Source: an uncultured Sphingomonadaceae bacterium (GTDB taxonomy: Bacteria > Pseudomonadota > Alphaproteobacteria > Sphingomonadales > Sphingomonadaceae). Taken from it: a DNA stretch of 64,000 nucleotides. Positions 25,739-34,105 of this stretch are shown one piece after another (within the stretch, counting starts at the first letter, position 1; each line of letters opens with the position of its first letter). The DNA lies in contig CANLBM010000001.1 of NCBI GenBank assembly GCA_947488845.1, positions 124,001 to 188,000 of the forward strand, written 5' to 3'. A model generated the notes under the pieces. That model worked only from the letters and a program-made list of their open reading frames with translations, was not told where the DNA came from and made no database searches. The translations under genes were made by a program, and so were the position numbers.

Positions 25739-26073
25739 CCGATCTGGCCACCCAACAGCTTGACCGCTTTGTGCGGACGGTCGCCCATACCCGTCGGCAG
25801 ATATCCAGGCATTTCTTCGATAATCTGAAGCTCCCGGCCGCGCCGTGCCTCGATATCCTGTTCGCATTATATGCCAGCGGAGGCACGCCGATGGATATGG
25901 ACAGCCTGTCGGAATATATCTCCAGCAGCAGCTCGATAACGGTCAGATATCTCAACCTGATGGCTGGCAAGGGCCTGGTGGAAGTCAATGACGGCAGCGC
26001 GAGGATCACACCCGAAGGCAACAGGGAATTGCTGAACATCATAGCCCAATATCGCGAGGATTTTAACCAGTAG
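25735..26073 (+). CDS. Small winged-helix (MarR-like) transcriptional regulator
   Basis: A 112-residue protein built mainly of a wHTH: LDILFALYASGG, MDMDSLSEYISSSSSITVRYLNLM (recognition region, about residues 54-77, given as MDMDSLSEYIS and SSITVRYLNLM), then the wing GLVEVNDGSARITPEGNREL. Its layout follows MarR-like single-domain regulators. It begins with a TTG that overlaps the stop of a possible leader peptide; GGTGAAG lies upstream. The target is not indicated by context: the flanking genes are a small unknown protein and a MerR regulator on the opposite strand. Confidence 0.7.
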   Translation: MTDLATQQLDRFVRTVAHTRRQISRHFFDNLKLPAAPCLDILFALYASGGTPMDMDSLSEYISSSSSITVRYLNLMAGKGLVEVNDGSARITPEGNRELLNIIAQYREDFNQ

Positions 26074-26144
26074 ATTTGGTGGCCAGCGCGCGGTGACGGC
26101 TATCCAACGGTGACAGGACAATTAACCGGTGGCCGAGACAATTT

Positions 26145-26588
26145 CTATTGGTTACCGGTTTCCCGGATGTGGCTGGATTGATTGCGGATATTCGCCAGAT
26201 TTGTGGAAGCCAGGGACGAAATGATCCGGCAGTCCCCGACAGTGCCATCGCCCGAACATTGCAACAGCAGGGACAATTGATCACGCAACGCAGTGAGGTC
26301 GGCAATTTTCTGTTCGACCGCGAGAAGGTGCGCAGAAGCGACTTCATCAACCGCATCGCATGATTCATCGTCATCATCGGCCAGTGTCAGCAATTCGCGA
26401 ACAGATTTCAGCGTGAAGCCCAGATCACGGGACCGTCTTATGAACATCAGCCGTTCAAGATGGGAAAGCTCATAGTCGCGGTAATTGGCTTGAGTCCTGG
26501 CTGGCGGCGGCAGCAAGCCGGACGCCTCGTAATAGCGGATGGTTTCCACCTTCGTGCCCGTCGCCTTTGCCAGTTCCCCTATTTTCAT
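26145..26588 (-). CDS. cadR: MerR-family Cd/Pb/Zn-responsive regulator (CadR/PbrR-like)
   Basis: The 147-residue product starts MKIGELAKATGTKVETIRYY, the MerR winged-helix domain, followed by a dimerisation coiled coil. Cysteines at 77, 111 and 120 (DESCDAV; LLQCSGDGTVGDC) match the three metal-binding Cys of CadR/PbrR, so Cd(II), Pb(II) or Zn(II) is the likely inducer. It diverges from a cation diffusion facilitator across a 68-bp gap holding a matching operator. MerR proteins repress and then activate by twisting a long-spacer promoter. No His-rich C-terminal tail of the Pseudomonas CadR type is present. Confidence 0.88.
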   Translation of the reverse strand: MKIGELAKATGTKVETIRYYEASGLLPPPARTQANYRDYELSHLERLMFIRRSRDLGFTLKSVRELLTLADDDDESCDAVDEVASAHLLAVEQKIADLTALRDQLSLLLQCSGDGTVGDCRIISSLASTNLANIRNQSSHIRETGNQ

Positions 26589-26591
26589 CGC

Positions 26592-26622
26592 TTGACCCTA
26601 TAGTTACTACAGGGTGCATAGC
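26592..26622 (+). promoter_or_regulatory. CadR-type operator/promoter
   Basis: -35 TTGACC (26592-26597) precedes the dyad ACCCTATAGT-T-ACTACAGGGT (26595-26615; 9 of 10 pairs). A -10-like CATAGC follows at 26617, giving a spacer of about 19 bp. Dyad and long spacer are the hallmarks of a MerR-regulated promoter, and ACCCTATAG is close to known Cd/Pb operator half-sites. Confidence 0.8.
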
Positions 26623-26656
26623 TAGGATCGAATCGTCAATTGTCCAGAGGAATATG

Positions 26657-27307
26657 ATGGCCGGAAATTGTTGTGGAAGCGGAGCGGATGATCAGGCCTC
26701 ACTGAATGATCCGCGCTGGCGGCTGGCTCTGTGGATCGCGTTGGCCGTCAATGCGGCCATGTTCATTTTTGAATTTGGCGCCGGTGCAGCAGCGGATTCG
26801 CGTGCTTTGCAGGCCGATGCGCTCGATTTCTTCGGCGACAGCGCCAATTATGCGATCAGTCTGGTGGTCGCCGGCATGGCCCTGACCTGGCGAGCGCGCA
26901 CTGCGTTTCTGAAGGGACTGACGCTGCTCGCATTCGGGCTCTGGGTGCTGGTAACGGCAATTCTCGCCTTCATCAACGGCACCGCGCCGCATGCCGAAAT
27001 GATGGGCATGGTCGGCGCAATGGCCCTGGTCGCCAATGTCGGCGTCGCCTTGCTGCTCTATCGTTTTCGCACCGGCGACGCGAATATGCGCTCGGTATGG
27101 ATATGTTCGCGTAACGATGCGATCGGCAATGTCGCGGTAATGATCGCGGCATTCGGCGTGTTCCAGACCGGAAGCGCTTATCCCGATCTAGCAGTTGCCG
27201 GGCTTCTGGCAGTGCTCGCAATCAGTGGCGGCTGGCAGATCGTCTGGCAAGCCCGTGGCGAAATGCGGACGGTGAACGCGGAGGCAAAAAGAGCGCGAGA
27301 TCGCTGA
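26657..27307 (+). CDS. Cation diffusion facilitator-type metal efflux protein, short form
   Basis: A 216-residue membrane protein with about six helices. The CDF metal-site motifs are in QADALDFFGDSANYA (helix 2) and SRNDAIGNVAVM (helix 5). The usual first-site His/Asp pattern is altered (N for H in the second motif), which may shift metal preference. It lacks the C-terminal cytosolic dimer domain of CzcD/YiiP. The N-terminal NCCGSG could bind metal. ATG 26657 follows GAGG at 6 bp; an ATG at 26654 is also possible. Control by the adjacent CadR-like protein suggests Cd/Zn/Pb efflux. Confidence 0.82.
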   Translation: MAGNCCGSGADDQASLNDPRWRLALWIALAVNAAMFIFEFGAGAAADSRALQADALDFFGDSANYAISLVVAGMALTWRARTAFLKGLTLLAFGLWVLVTAILAFINGTAPHAEMMGMVGAMALVANVGVALLLYRFRTGDANMRSVWICSRNDAIGNVAVMIAAFGVFQTGSAYPDLAVAGLLAVLAISGGWQIVWQARGEMRTVNAEAKRARDR

Positions 27308-27378
27308 CGAGGGTGAGGCGCCATCATTTTTGGCCAGGTTAGCACCGGATACCACCCCTTGCGTGAGAGGATGAACGC

Positions 27379-28821
27379 CTACCGGAACAGTGGTTCGCCG
27401 AAGCTCCGCAGCTTGCGTGAATGCAGTGTCCCCGCTTCCGCCTCTTCTGCCAGCAGGTCGATCGCGCGCAGGCCGATCGCGAGATGCTGACCCACCCGCT
27501 CTTGATAGAAAGCGTCGGCCATGCCGGGCAGCTTGATCTCGCCGTGCAGCGGCTTGTCCGAGGCACAGAGCAATGTCCCGTAGGGCACGCGGTAGCGGTA
27601 GCCGTTGGCAGCTACGGTCGCCGATTCCATGTCGATGGCGATGGCGCGGGACTGGTTGAGGCGCTTGGCAATCTGCTCGAAGCGCAGCTCCCAGTTGCGG
27701 TCACCGGTGGTGACGACGGTGCCGGTGCGCAATTGCTGCTTTAGCTTGGATTTGTCGATGCCGGTCTCTTCCTGCACCGCCTGGGTCAGCGCCAGCTGTA
27801 CCTCGGCAATGGTCGGCAGCGGAATGCTGGGCGGCAGAACATCGTCGAGAACATTGTCGTCGCGGAGATAAGCGTGGGCAAGGACATAGTCGCCGAGCCG
27901 CTGGGTCCGGCGCAGCGCGCCGCAATGGCCGATCATCAGCCAGACATGCGGACGGAGCACCGCGAGATGATCGGTGATCGTCTTGGCGTTGCTCGGACCG
28001 ACGCCGATATTGACCAGGGTCACGCCGGGGCGACCGTCGCTGCGGACCAGATGATAGGCCGGCATTTGCGGTGGCTTGGCGATCGGCGGGGCAGAGGGTT
28101 TGCCATCCTGACCGGTGATCCGGTTGCCAGGTTCCACCAGCATCGTTGCCTTGCCCGAAGTCACTTCCTTCAGACCATATTCGATGAACTCGTCGACATA
28201 GCGCTGATAGTTGGTGAACAGGATGAAGGGCTGGAAATGCTCGGGCGCGGTCGCGCAATAATGGCGGATCCGGTGCAGCGAATAATCGACCCGTTCGGCG
28301 GTGAACAGGGCGAGCGCCGAGGCTTCCTCGCCCTGGAAAATCTGGCCACCATCGACGATCTCGTCATTGGTCTTGACCAGATTGGGCGTGTGGAAATAAT
28401 TGGGCAGCTTTTCCTTCTTCGCCCGGTCGAGACCGGCACCGGCATCCTCGAGCGCAAAGGCCAGCGGAATCGGGGTGTCGGACAGACCGACCCAGATTTT
28501 CGCGGTGAAGGTCGTGTGGATACGTTCCAGCTGGTCGAGCAGATAGAGACGGTATAATTTCGGTTCGGTTATCGTCGTCCGGTAGGTGTTGATATCGGCG
28601 AGATGACCCGATGCCAGATGGCTGGTTTCGGTCGCCTGATCGGCCGGAATCTGGACACTGATCTGCGGGTAAAGACCCTGCTGACGATCATCCTTGGACA
28701 ATTTCGACGTCGCATAACGGGCAAAGCGTGTCGCCGTGACAGCGATCTGTTCCGCGTAAAGTTTTTCAAGCAAGGCCACGGCTTCGGCTGGCGTGGCGCA
28801 TAGTGTGGAATCGGTTGTCAT
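27379..28821 (-). CDS. amn: AMP nucleosidase
   Basis: Hydrolyses AMP to adenine and ribose 5-phosphate, controlling the adenylate pool. The 480-residue length is that of the bacterial enzyme. The N-terminal regulatory half is followed by a nucleoside phosphorylase-like catalytic domain with GVGPSNAKTITDHLAVLRPH, MIGHCGALRRTQRLGDYVLA, and AIDMESATVAANGYRYRVPYG (written here as AIDMESATVAANGY), where the Glu binds the ribose. It is separated by 55 bp from the ATP12 gene upstream on the same strand and may be the tail of that operon. Confidence 0.93.
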   Translation of the reverse strand: MTTDSTLCATPAEAVALLEKLYAEQIAVTATRFARYATSKLSKDDRQQGLYPQISVQIPADQATETSHLASGHLADINTYRTTITEPKLYRLYLLDQLERIHTTFTAKIWVGLSDTPIPLAFALEDAGAGLDRAKKEKLPNYFHTPNLVKTNDEIVDGGQIFQGEEASALALFTAERVDYSLHRIRHYCATAPEHFQPFILFTNYQRYVDEFIEYGLKEVTSGKATMLVEPGNRITGQDGKPSAPPIAKPPQMPAYHLVRSDGRPGVTLVNIGVGPSNAKTITDHLAVLRPHVWLMIGHCGALRRTQRLGDYVLAHAYLRDDNVLDDVLPPSIPLPTIAEVQLALTQAVQEETGIDKSKLKQQLRTGTVVTTGDRNWELRFEQIAKRLNQSRAIAIDMESATVAANGYRYRVPYGTLLCASDKPLHGEIKLPGMADAFYQERVGQHLAIGLRAIDLLAEEAEAGTLHSRKLRSFGEPLFR

Positions 28822-28876
28822 GCAGTCTCCGTTACAGTTTCAGCCCTTTAACGGAAAAACGGAGCGAAGGGAAAAA

Positions 28877-29575
28877 CTAACGGCGCGAAAGATCAAGAAA
28901 GCGGGCCGCCGCTTCAAATTCCGCCTGTTTGAGATTGCGCATGGCCACGGCCACATCGTCACGCCCCCATTGCTGCTCCTGCCAAAGCTCTTCCAGATTT
29001 ACGATTGGCCAGAGCGTCTCGCTATCGTGGGTCTGTTCAACGAGACCCAGCGTGGCAATCAGCGAGCCTGACAGGCCGACAAGCGACAGCATCGCGGCGA
29101 CGGTAAAACCATCCTGCGCCTCGACGACGCTGGTCAGCCGCGCGATCGTTTCTTCCGGTTGCGCTTCATATCGGATGCCGTGGATCAGGTTGAAACCGAC
29201 ATCATAGCGTTGCCGCGCCCAGTCGAGCAGCGGGTCCCAATATTTGGCCTGATGGTCGATCAGCGCCTGCTGGCCGGTATCAGCACGATAGTAAAGCATG
29301 TCGCTGTCGGCAAAGGCGGCGATACGGCCGACAATCCGGTCGCGCTCGCTTTCGACCTGATCCAGCGCGCCTTGCGCCAATCCGGTCAGGGGCATCGAAG
29401 CGGGAATGATATCCTCGCCCTGCGCCGCCCATTCTGCGGCAATCGCATCGGCAAGTCCGGGCATCGGCACGGCAAGCGGATTGCGCTGCGGTGTCTTCAT
29501 CGGACGGTCGTCGAGCAAAATGGCATAGGCGTCACCGTCCGGCGAAACCGATACGCCCTTGTAAAAACGTTTCAT
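28877..29575 (-). CDS. ATP12-family F1-ATPase assembly chaperone
   Basis: ATP12 binds the F1 alpha subunit during ATP synthase assembly; in alphaproteobacteria the gene is common. The 232-residue product starts MKRFYKGVSVSPDG and has the family core LDDRPMKTPQRNPLAVP, AEWAAQGEDI, and a helical C-terminal half (LLDWARQRYDV). Start ATG 29575 overlaps the stop of the small membrane protein gene (ATGA); a longer form from 29668 would run into that gene with a low-complexity Gly/Arg stretch and was rejected. No ATP synthase genes are in the window. Confidence 0.9.
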   Translation of the reverse strand: MKRFYKGVSVSPDGDAYAILLDDRPMKTPQRNPLAVPMPGLADAIAAEWAAQGEDIIPASMPLTGLAQGALDQVESERDRIVGRIAAFADSDMLYYRADTGQQALIDHQAKYWDPLLDWARQRYDVGFNLIHGIRYEAQPEETIARLTSVVEAQDGFTVAAMLSLVGLSGSLIATLGLVEQTHDSETLWPIVNLEELWQEQQWGRDDVAVAMRNLKQAEFEAAARFLDLSRR

Positions 29576-29874
29576 GGAGCGTCCGTGCCTTCTGCCGCTT
29601 TGGCCATTTCTTCCTCGGCCACCCGGGCGCGAATATATTTGCGGATGATCCATACCGGCGCCGCCCACATCTGGGCCATGCCCAAGAAGATTAGCGGATA
29701 GCCCGAGAGCGGAGGAACCGGCGGCAGGCGGTCGAGCACGATCGCCAGCCCGAGCATAACCAGCACAACGCCGAGCAAACGGACAATACTGACCAGAAAA
29801 TGTACAGCTTTCGCCTGTTTTTCCTTTATCGGGTCAGGAATATATTCCGGTTCGTCATCGATCACATCGCTCAT
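29572..29874 (-). CDS. Small two-helix membrane protein, unknown
   Basis: A 100-residue protein with an acidic N-terminus (MSDVIDDEPEYIPD), a hydrophobic helix (about 27-46, HFLVSIVRLLGVVLVMLGLA), a Pro-rich turn, a second helix (about 57-77) and a basic C-terminal tail. No signal peptide is evident, so both ends are probably cytosolic. It overlaps the HAD gene upstream and ATP12 downstream by 4 bp each (ATGA), so it is translationally coupled to both. I do not recognise the family; conservation of position would support an assembly role with ATP12. Confidence 0.8.
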   Translation of the reverse strand: MSDVIDDEPEYIPDPIKEKQAKAVHFLVSIVRLLGVVLVMLGLAIVLDRLPPVPPLSGYPLIFLGMAQMWAAPVWIIRKYIRARVAEEEMAKAAEGTDAP

Positions 29875-30527
29875 CGGTTCAATATTCCATTCAAATCGGC
29901 CATGGTCGCGGCGACCACTTCCGCGCCGGCGCTGATCAATTCATGCTCGTCATGATAGCCCCAGTCGACCCCGACAGCACGCACCCTGGCGTTGACCGCC
30001 ATCTCCATATCGAAGCTGGTGTCGCCGATCATCGCCGTCGTCTCGGGCGAGGCGCCGGCTTCGGCTATCGCAAGCTCGACCATCGCGGGATGGGGCTTGG
30101 ACGGATGGCGGTCCGCGGTTTGCAGCGTGACAAAGCGGTCCGACAGACCGTGGGTTTCCAGCACATGGCGAAGACCGCGATCCGACTTGCCGGTGGCCAC
30201 GCCCAATACCCAACCGGATGTTTCCAATTCTTCCAATATCTCGAGCAATCCGTCGTAGAGCGGCTCGTGAACGCCGCCCGCCTGGCGCAGCTCGAAGAAG
30301 CCATCCTTATAGGATTGCGTAACCGCAGCTACAATCATCTCGTCGCCTTCGGGGTGCAATTGCGCCACCGCTTCCGTCAGGCTGAGACCGACTATCCGGC
30401 GCACCAGATGGTGGTCGGGCGGGACCAGCCCGTGCTTTTCAAAGGCCTGATCCATCGAGGCGCATATATTGGCCTGGCTGTCGACCATCGTGCCATCGCA
30501 GTCGAACAGGGCGAGCTTGTTGGTCAT
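29871..30527 (-). CDS. HAD-superfamily hydrolase, phosphoglycolate phosphatase-like
   Basis: A 218-residue HAD subfamily IA enzyme. The nucleophile/acid pair is in LFDCDGTMVDSQ (Asp9, Asp11). The second motif Thr lies in GVATGKSDRGL, the Lys in the SKPHP region and the metal acids in MIGDTSFDMEMAVNA. The helical cap domain sits between motifs 1 and 2. Closest known types are phosphoglycolate and pyrophosphate phosphatases; the substrate cannot be fixed. It overlaps the paiB gene upstream by 4 bp and the small membrane protein downstream by 4 bp. Confidence 0.9.
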   Translation of the reverse strand: MTNKLALFDCDGTMVDSQANICASMDQAFEKHGLVPPDHHLVRRIVGLSLTEAVAQLHPEGDEMIVAAVTQSYKDGFFELRQAGGVHEPLYDGLLEILEELETSGWVLGVATGKSDRGLRHVLETHGLSDRFVTLQTADRHPSKPHPAMVELAIAEAGASPETTAMIGDTSFDMEMAVNARVRAVGVDWGYHDEHELISAGAEVVAATMADLNGILNR

Positions 30528-31159
30528 CTTGTCCCGAATTCCTTCATGAGATGGGCCATCGCCCGGCGGCCGGTGGCATCCAGCGCAGCCGCAGCGCTTT
30601 CCCGCACTGCATTCGGCTTGTTCTGGCCCAGCTTGGCGGTCGGTCGCCAGGCCAGTATTTCCATTTCAAAACCGACAATCGCGTCGACCATCTTGTCGAA
30701 TTTTTCCGCGTCCATCTTGTCCCGATGCCACGGTTTTTTGGGAGCCAGCTTCGCTTCATTCTGCGCGCTCAGATCGTCGAGCAGGCTGACCAGGCCCTCG
30801 CGTTCCATCTGGCGGACCGTGCCTTCCAGTTCCAGCGCCAGATAATTCCAAGTGGGCACCTGATCTTCGATTCCGTACCAGTCCGGACTGATATAGGCAT
30901 CGGGGCCGTTGATCACGCAGAGCGCCTTGCCATCGGCAATATATTTGGTCAGGGCATTGCCGCGCGACAGATGGAATTGCAGCGCGCCGTCACCGGTGGA
31001 GAATACCGGGACATGAGCAACGCGCGGGCCATCCGGCGTCTCGGCAAACACCATCCCGAACCCGATGTCGGCAATCATCGCCTCTAGCGCGGCCCGCTCG
31101 TCGGCGTCCTGATGATCATTGGCAGATTTGGGCCATCGGAAGGCGGGATCGGGATGCAT
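30524..31159 (-). CDS. paiB: PaiB-family FMN-binding protein
   Basis: A 211-residue member of the PaiB family (FMN-binding split-barrel, annotated as a transcriptional repressor of protease genes in Bacillus). Family motifs include ALQFHLSRGNALTKYI, AYISPDWYG, VPTWNYLALELEG and the C-terminal KLGQNKP. Whether it regulates transcription in Gram-negatives is unclear; the family is more likely an FMN-dependent enzyme or flavin-binding protein. Its ATG overlaps the stop of the pseudouridine synthase gene upstream (TAATG at 31161-31157). Confidence 0.88.
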   Translation of the reverse strand: MHPDPAFRWPKSANDHQDADERAALEAMIADIGFGMVFAETPDGPRVAHVPVFSTGDGALQFHLSRGNALTKYIADGKALCVINGPDAYISPDWYGIEDQVPTWNYLALELEGTVRQMEREGLVSLLDDLSAQNEAKLAPKKPWHRDKMDAEKFDKMVDAIVGFEMEILAWRPTAKLGQNKPNAVRESAAAALDATGRRAMAHLMKEFGTR

Positions 31160-32448
31160 TATTTGGGTTTCTTGTAGAGAGCCTGTTTGACCTTTGCCTT
31201 ATGCGGCATGTTCTTCTTGTGCGTCGCCTTGCCGGCATTCGGGCGTTCGCGCTTGGTCGGTTTGCCCGCCTTGGTCGGTTTGCCATCGGTCTCGCCACGG
31301 CCACGACGTTCGCCGCGCTTGTCCTTGCGGATCATCTTGGCGTGGGCCTTGGCCTGCTGTTTGCGGACCAATTTGCCGCCCGGCTTTTTCTCGTCCAGAG
31401 GAAGATCGCCGAGGATCATGTCAAGCCCGAGATTATCGATGGATTCCGCGAAATGGGTTGGCAGATCGGCGGTCACGTCTAGATTATGGCCGTCGGGATG
31501 CTCGATCCGCAGACGCCGCGCATGCAAGTGCATCTTGCGGCTGATCGTTCCGGTCAGGAACGCGTCCTTGCCGCCATATTTGCCGTCGCCGACAATCGGG
31601 TGGCCAATCGCCGCCATATGCACGCGCAACTGGTGGGTGCGCCCGGTATAAGGCTGCAATTCTACCCAGCAGGCACGGTTGCCGGCGCGTTCGATAATCC
31701 GGTAGCGCGACTTGGCCGACTGGCCGTTTTCTTCGTCGACATGCATTTTCTCGCCGCCGGAACCCGGCTGCTTGGAAAGCGGCAGGTCGATCACGCCGTC
31801 GGCAATCTCGGGCACGCCCATGACAATCGCCCAGTAGACCTTGCGCACATCACGACCGGAAAAGCGCTTCGAGAAAAAGGCTGCTGCGCCCGGTGAACGC
31901 GCCAGCAGGATCACGCCGCTGGTATCCTTGTCGAGTCGATGGACAAGTTTCGGTCGCGATTTCGCATCATAGGTCAGCCCGTCGAGCAGACCATCGAGAT
32001 GGGTTGTCGTCTTGCTGCCACCCTGGGTCGCAAGACCCGGAGGCTTGTTGACCACGATCGCGGCCTTGTCCTTGTGGATCACCAGTTCGCGGACAAAATC
32101 GATCTGGTCCTGCGACAGGTCCGTCTTGGCCTTGGCAACCCGGCCTGGCCGTTCGATTTCCTGCGGCGGCACGCGCAACACCTGTCCGGCCTGTACTCGA
32201 TCACCCGGAGAGACTCTCTTGCCGTCCAGCCGCAATTGCCCGGTCCGCGCCCAGCGCGACACGATATTGAACGGCACATCTTCCATATGCCGCTTGAACC
32301 AGCGGTCGACCCGGATATCGTCATCATCGGGAGAAACCGTGAATTGCCGGACATCGAGTGTCTTCAGCGCCTGCATCTGCTCCTTGGTCGAGCCTTGCGG
32401 CTTTTCTTCCTCGGATCCGCTTTCGGCGGTGGGGTCAAAGCCGCTCAT
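31159..32448 (-). CDS. RluA-family 23S rRNA/tRNA pseudouridine synthase
   Basis: A 429-residue enzyme with an N-terminal S4 RNA-binding domain (IRVDRWFKRHMEDVPF...GKRVSPGDRVQAGQVL, seen in two pieces) and a catalytic domain with LVHRLDKDTSGVILLAR, whose Asp is the nucleophile, and LQPYTGRTHQLRVH. RluC-type members modify 23S rRNA. The C-terminal 60 residues are a Lys/Arg-rich, low-complexity tail, probably RNA-binding and longer than in Escherichia coli RluC. ATG 32448 overlaps the crcB stop (ATGA); a start at 32538 would be inside crcB. Confidence 0.9.
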   Translation of the reverse strand: MSGFDPTAESGSEEEKPQGSTKEQMQALKTLDVRQFTVSPDDDDIRVDRWFKRHMEDVPFNIVSRWARTGQLRLDGKRVSPGDRVQAGQVLRVPPQEIERPGRVAKAKTDLSQDQIDFVRELVIHKDKAAIVVNKPPGLATQGGSKTTTHLDGLLDGLTYDAKSRPKLVHRLDKDTSGVILLARSPGAAAFFSKRFSGRDVRKVYWAIVMGVPEIADGVIDLPLSKQPGSGGEKMHVDEENGQSAKSRYRIIERAGNRACWVELQPYTGRTHQLRVHMAAIGHPIVGDGKYGGKDAFLTGTISRKMHLHARRLRIEHPDGHNLDVTADLPTHFAESIDNLGLDMILGDLPLDEKKPGGKLVRKQQAKAHAKMIRKDKRGERRGRGETDGKPTKAGKPTKRERPNAGKATHKKNMPHKAKVKQALYKKPK

Positions 32449-32822
32449 GCCAGTGCCCTCACCGCCATAAGGCCGGCAAACAAGGCCAGCACGGAACCGA
32501 CGACGGAGACCAAGGCATATATCATTGCGATGCCCCATTCACTGCGTTCGATCATATTGAGAACTTCCAAACTAAAGGCCGAAAAAGTTGTAAAACCACC
32601 AAGCAGGCCAACGCCAAGCAACAGCCGCCACGGCTCATCGACAAAATTGCTGCGGGCCAGCACACCAGCCAGCACGCCCATCAACAAACCACCGGTCACA
32701 TTGGCTATAAAAGTACCAATGGGATAACTCACGGGAGCAAGATGAAAGACAAGACGGCCGAGATGATAGCGTCCCGCCGCACCCATCGCACCGCCTGCCA
32801 TGACAAGAAGGGTAGCGTTCAT
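32445..32822 (-). CDS. crcB: Fluoride exporter CrcB
   Basis: A 125-residue four-helix membrane protein with the Fluc signatures GGAMGAAGRYHLG, PIGTFIANVTGGLLMG and GLLGGFTTFSAFSLE. It acts as an antiparallel dimeric fluoride channel in the inner membrane. It overlaps the pseudouridine synthase gene by 4 bp and follows the RHH gene by 9 bp. I see no fluoride riboswitch before it, as expected for an internal operon gene. Confidence 0.94.
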   Translation of the reverse strand: MNATLLVMAGGAMGAAGRYHLGRLVFHLAPVSYPIGTFIANVTGGLLMGVLAGVLARSNFVDEPWRLLLGVGLLGGFTTFSAFSLEVLNMIERSEWGIAMIYALVSVVGSVLALFAGLMAVRALA

Positions 32823-32831
32823 GGGCGTCCC

Positions 32832-33095
32832 TTAGTCGGCTTGAGTCATTTTTCCAAGCATATCATTGGTAAGCCACAAGCGGATAGCGGTCGCGAGGCC
32901 CGGCGGTTGCGTTGCGGAGATCCGCTCGACATCGATCCGCGCTACCAATGCATTGAGCGGCAGACCGCGACTATCCGACGCCGTCTTCAGCATATCCCAG
33001 AACAATGGCTCGAGCGAAATGGACGTCTGATGCCCGGCAATCGTGATGCTGCGCTTGACCGGAGGGTGAAATATCTCGGGCTTTTCTATATCCAT
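32832..33095 (-). CDS. Ribbon-helix-helix domain protein (PF13467-type)
   Basis: An 87-residue protein. Residues 14-50 carry the RHH fold: VKRSITIAGHQTSISLEPLFWDML, then RGLPLNALVARID. The sequence SITIAGHQTSISLEP is typical of a small alphaproteobacterial RHH family usually found singly. It may be a DNA-binding regulator of its operon, but no binding site is evident. It overlaps hemH by 10 bp and precedes crcB by 9 bp, so all three are co-translated. Confidence 0.82.
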   Translation of the reverse strand: MDIEKPEIFHPPVKRSITIAGHQTSISLEPLFWDMLKTASDSRGLPLNALVARIDVERISATQPPGLATAIRLWLTNDMLGKMTQAD

Positions 33096-34105
33096 CCGGA
33101 CAATTCCCGCCGCACCAGTGTCTCCAGCATGTCGATGCCGGTGTCGCTATCATTGAGGCACGGCAGATAGGCGAATTTTTCGCCACCGCCGGATTCGAAT
33201 TGCTCCCTGCCCCTTATCGCCAGTTCCTCGCAGGTTTCGAGACAGTCACTCGAAAAACCCGGCGCGAAAATCGCAATATTCTTCTTTCCCTGCCCTGCAA
33301 GCGATTCCAGCACGGCGTCGGTCGCCGGTTCGAGCCATTTTGCCCGACCGAATCGCGACTGGAAGGCCACGACCAGTTCGCGTCCCATTCTCTCGGACAA
33401 CAGTCGCGCGGTTTTCCGGCAATGGCAATGATAGGGATCGCCCAGTTCCAGCGTGCGTTGCGGCATGCCGTGGAAGCTGGCGACAACAGCATCCGGCACA
33501 AAGTCCAGCGCCGCAATATCGCGCTCGAGACTGGTCGCCAGCGCATCGATATAGGCCGGATCATCGTGATAGGCAGGCAGCAGCCGGATCGCCGGTTGCC
33601 AGCGCATGGCGGCGATAGCATCGAACACCGCATCATGAACGCTGGCGGTGGTGGCACCGCTATATTGCGGATAGAGTGGCGCGATCAATATACGGTCGCA
33701 TCCTGCTGCTTTCATCGCGTCGAGCCGGCTTTGAACGCTCGGATTGCCATAGCGCATCGCCCAGTCGACCATCACGCCGTCCGTGTCACCGGTGATGCGG
33801 GTAGCAAGCTTCTCCGCCTGCTTGCGGGTGTAGAATGCCAGGGGCGAACCGTCCTCGGTCCAGACCAGACTATAGGCTTTGGCGGATTTGGCGGGTCGCG
33901 TATTGAGTATGATGCCGCGCAAGATCGGCTGCCAGATGATCGATGGTATCTCTACCACCCTCTTGTCCGACAGAAATTCCCTGAGATAGCGTTTGACCGC
34001 CTTCTTCTCGGGCGCGTCGGGTGTGCCGAGATTGACCAGCAAGATGCCGATCTTCTTCGCCGCCACCGGCGGGTGATCCGATGGCAAGGGTCCAGTGGCT
34101 CTCAT
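33086..34105 (-). CDS. hemH: Ferrochelatase
   Basis: Inserts Fe2+ into protoporphyrin IX, the last step of haem b synthesis. The 339-residue chain has the family features ILLVNLGTPDAP at the N-terminus, PLYPQYSGAT, ASFHGMPQRTLELGDPYH (catalytic His in HGMP) and SRFGRAKWLEP. The C-terminus FAPGFSSDCLETCEE also matches. It overlaps the iorB-like gene upstream by 4 bp and RHH downstream by 10 bp. Haem output from this operon would feed the b- and c-type haem proteins at 18.7-24 kb, though no regulatory link is visible. Confidence 0.95.
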   Translation of the reverse strand: MRATGPLPSDHPPVAAKKIGILLVNLGTPDAPEKKAVKRYLREFLSDKRVVEIPSIIWQPILRGIILNTRPAKSAKAYSLVWTEDGSPLAFYTRKQAEKLATRITGDTDGVMVDWAMRYGNPSVQSRLDAMKAAGCDRILIAPLYPQYSGATTASVHDAVFDAIAAMRWQPAIRLLPAYHDDPAYIDALATSLERDIAALDFVPDAVVASFHGMPQRTLELGDPYHCHCRKTARLLSERMGRELVVAFQSRFGRAKWLEPATDAVLESLAGQGKKNIAIFAPGFSSDCLETCEELAIRGREQFESGGGEKFAYLPCLNDSDTGIDMLETLVRRELSGWI

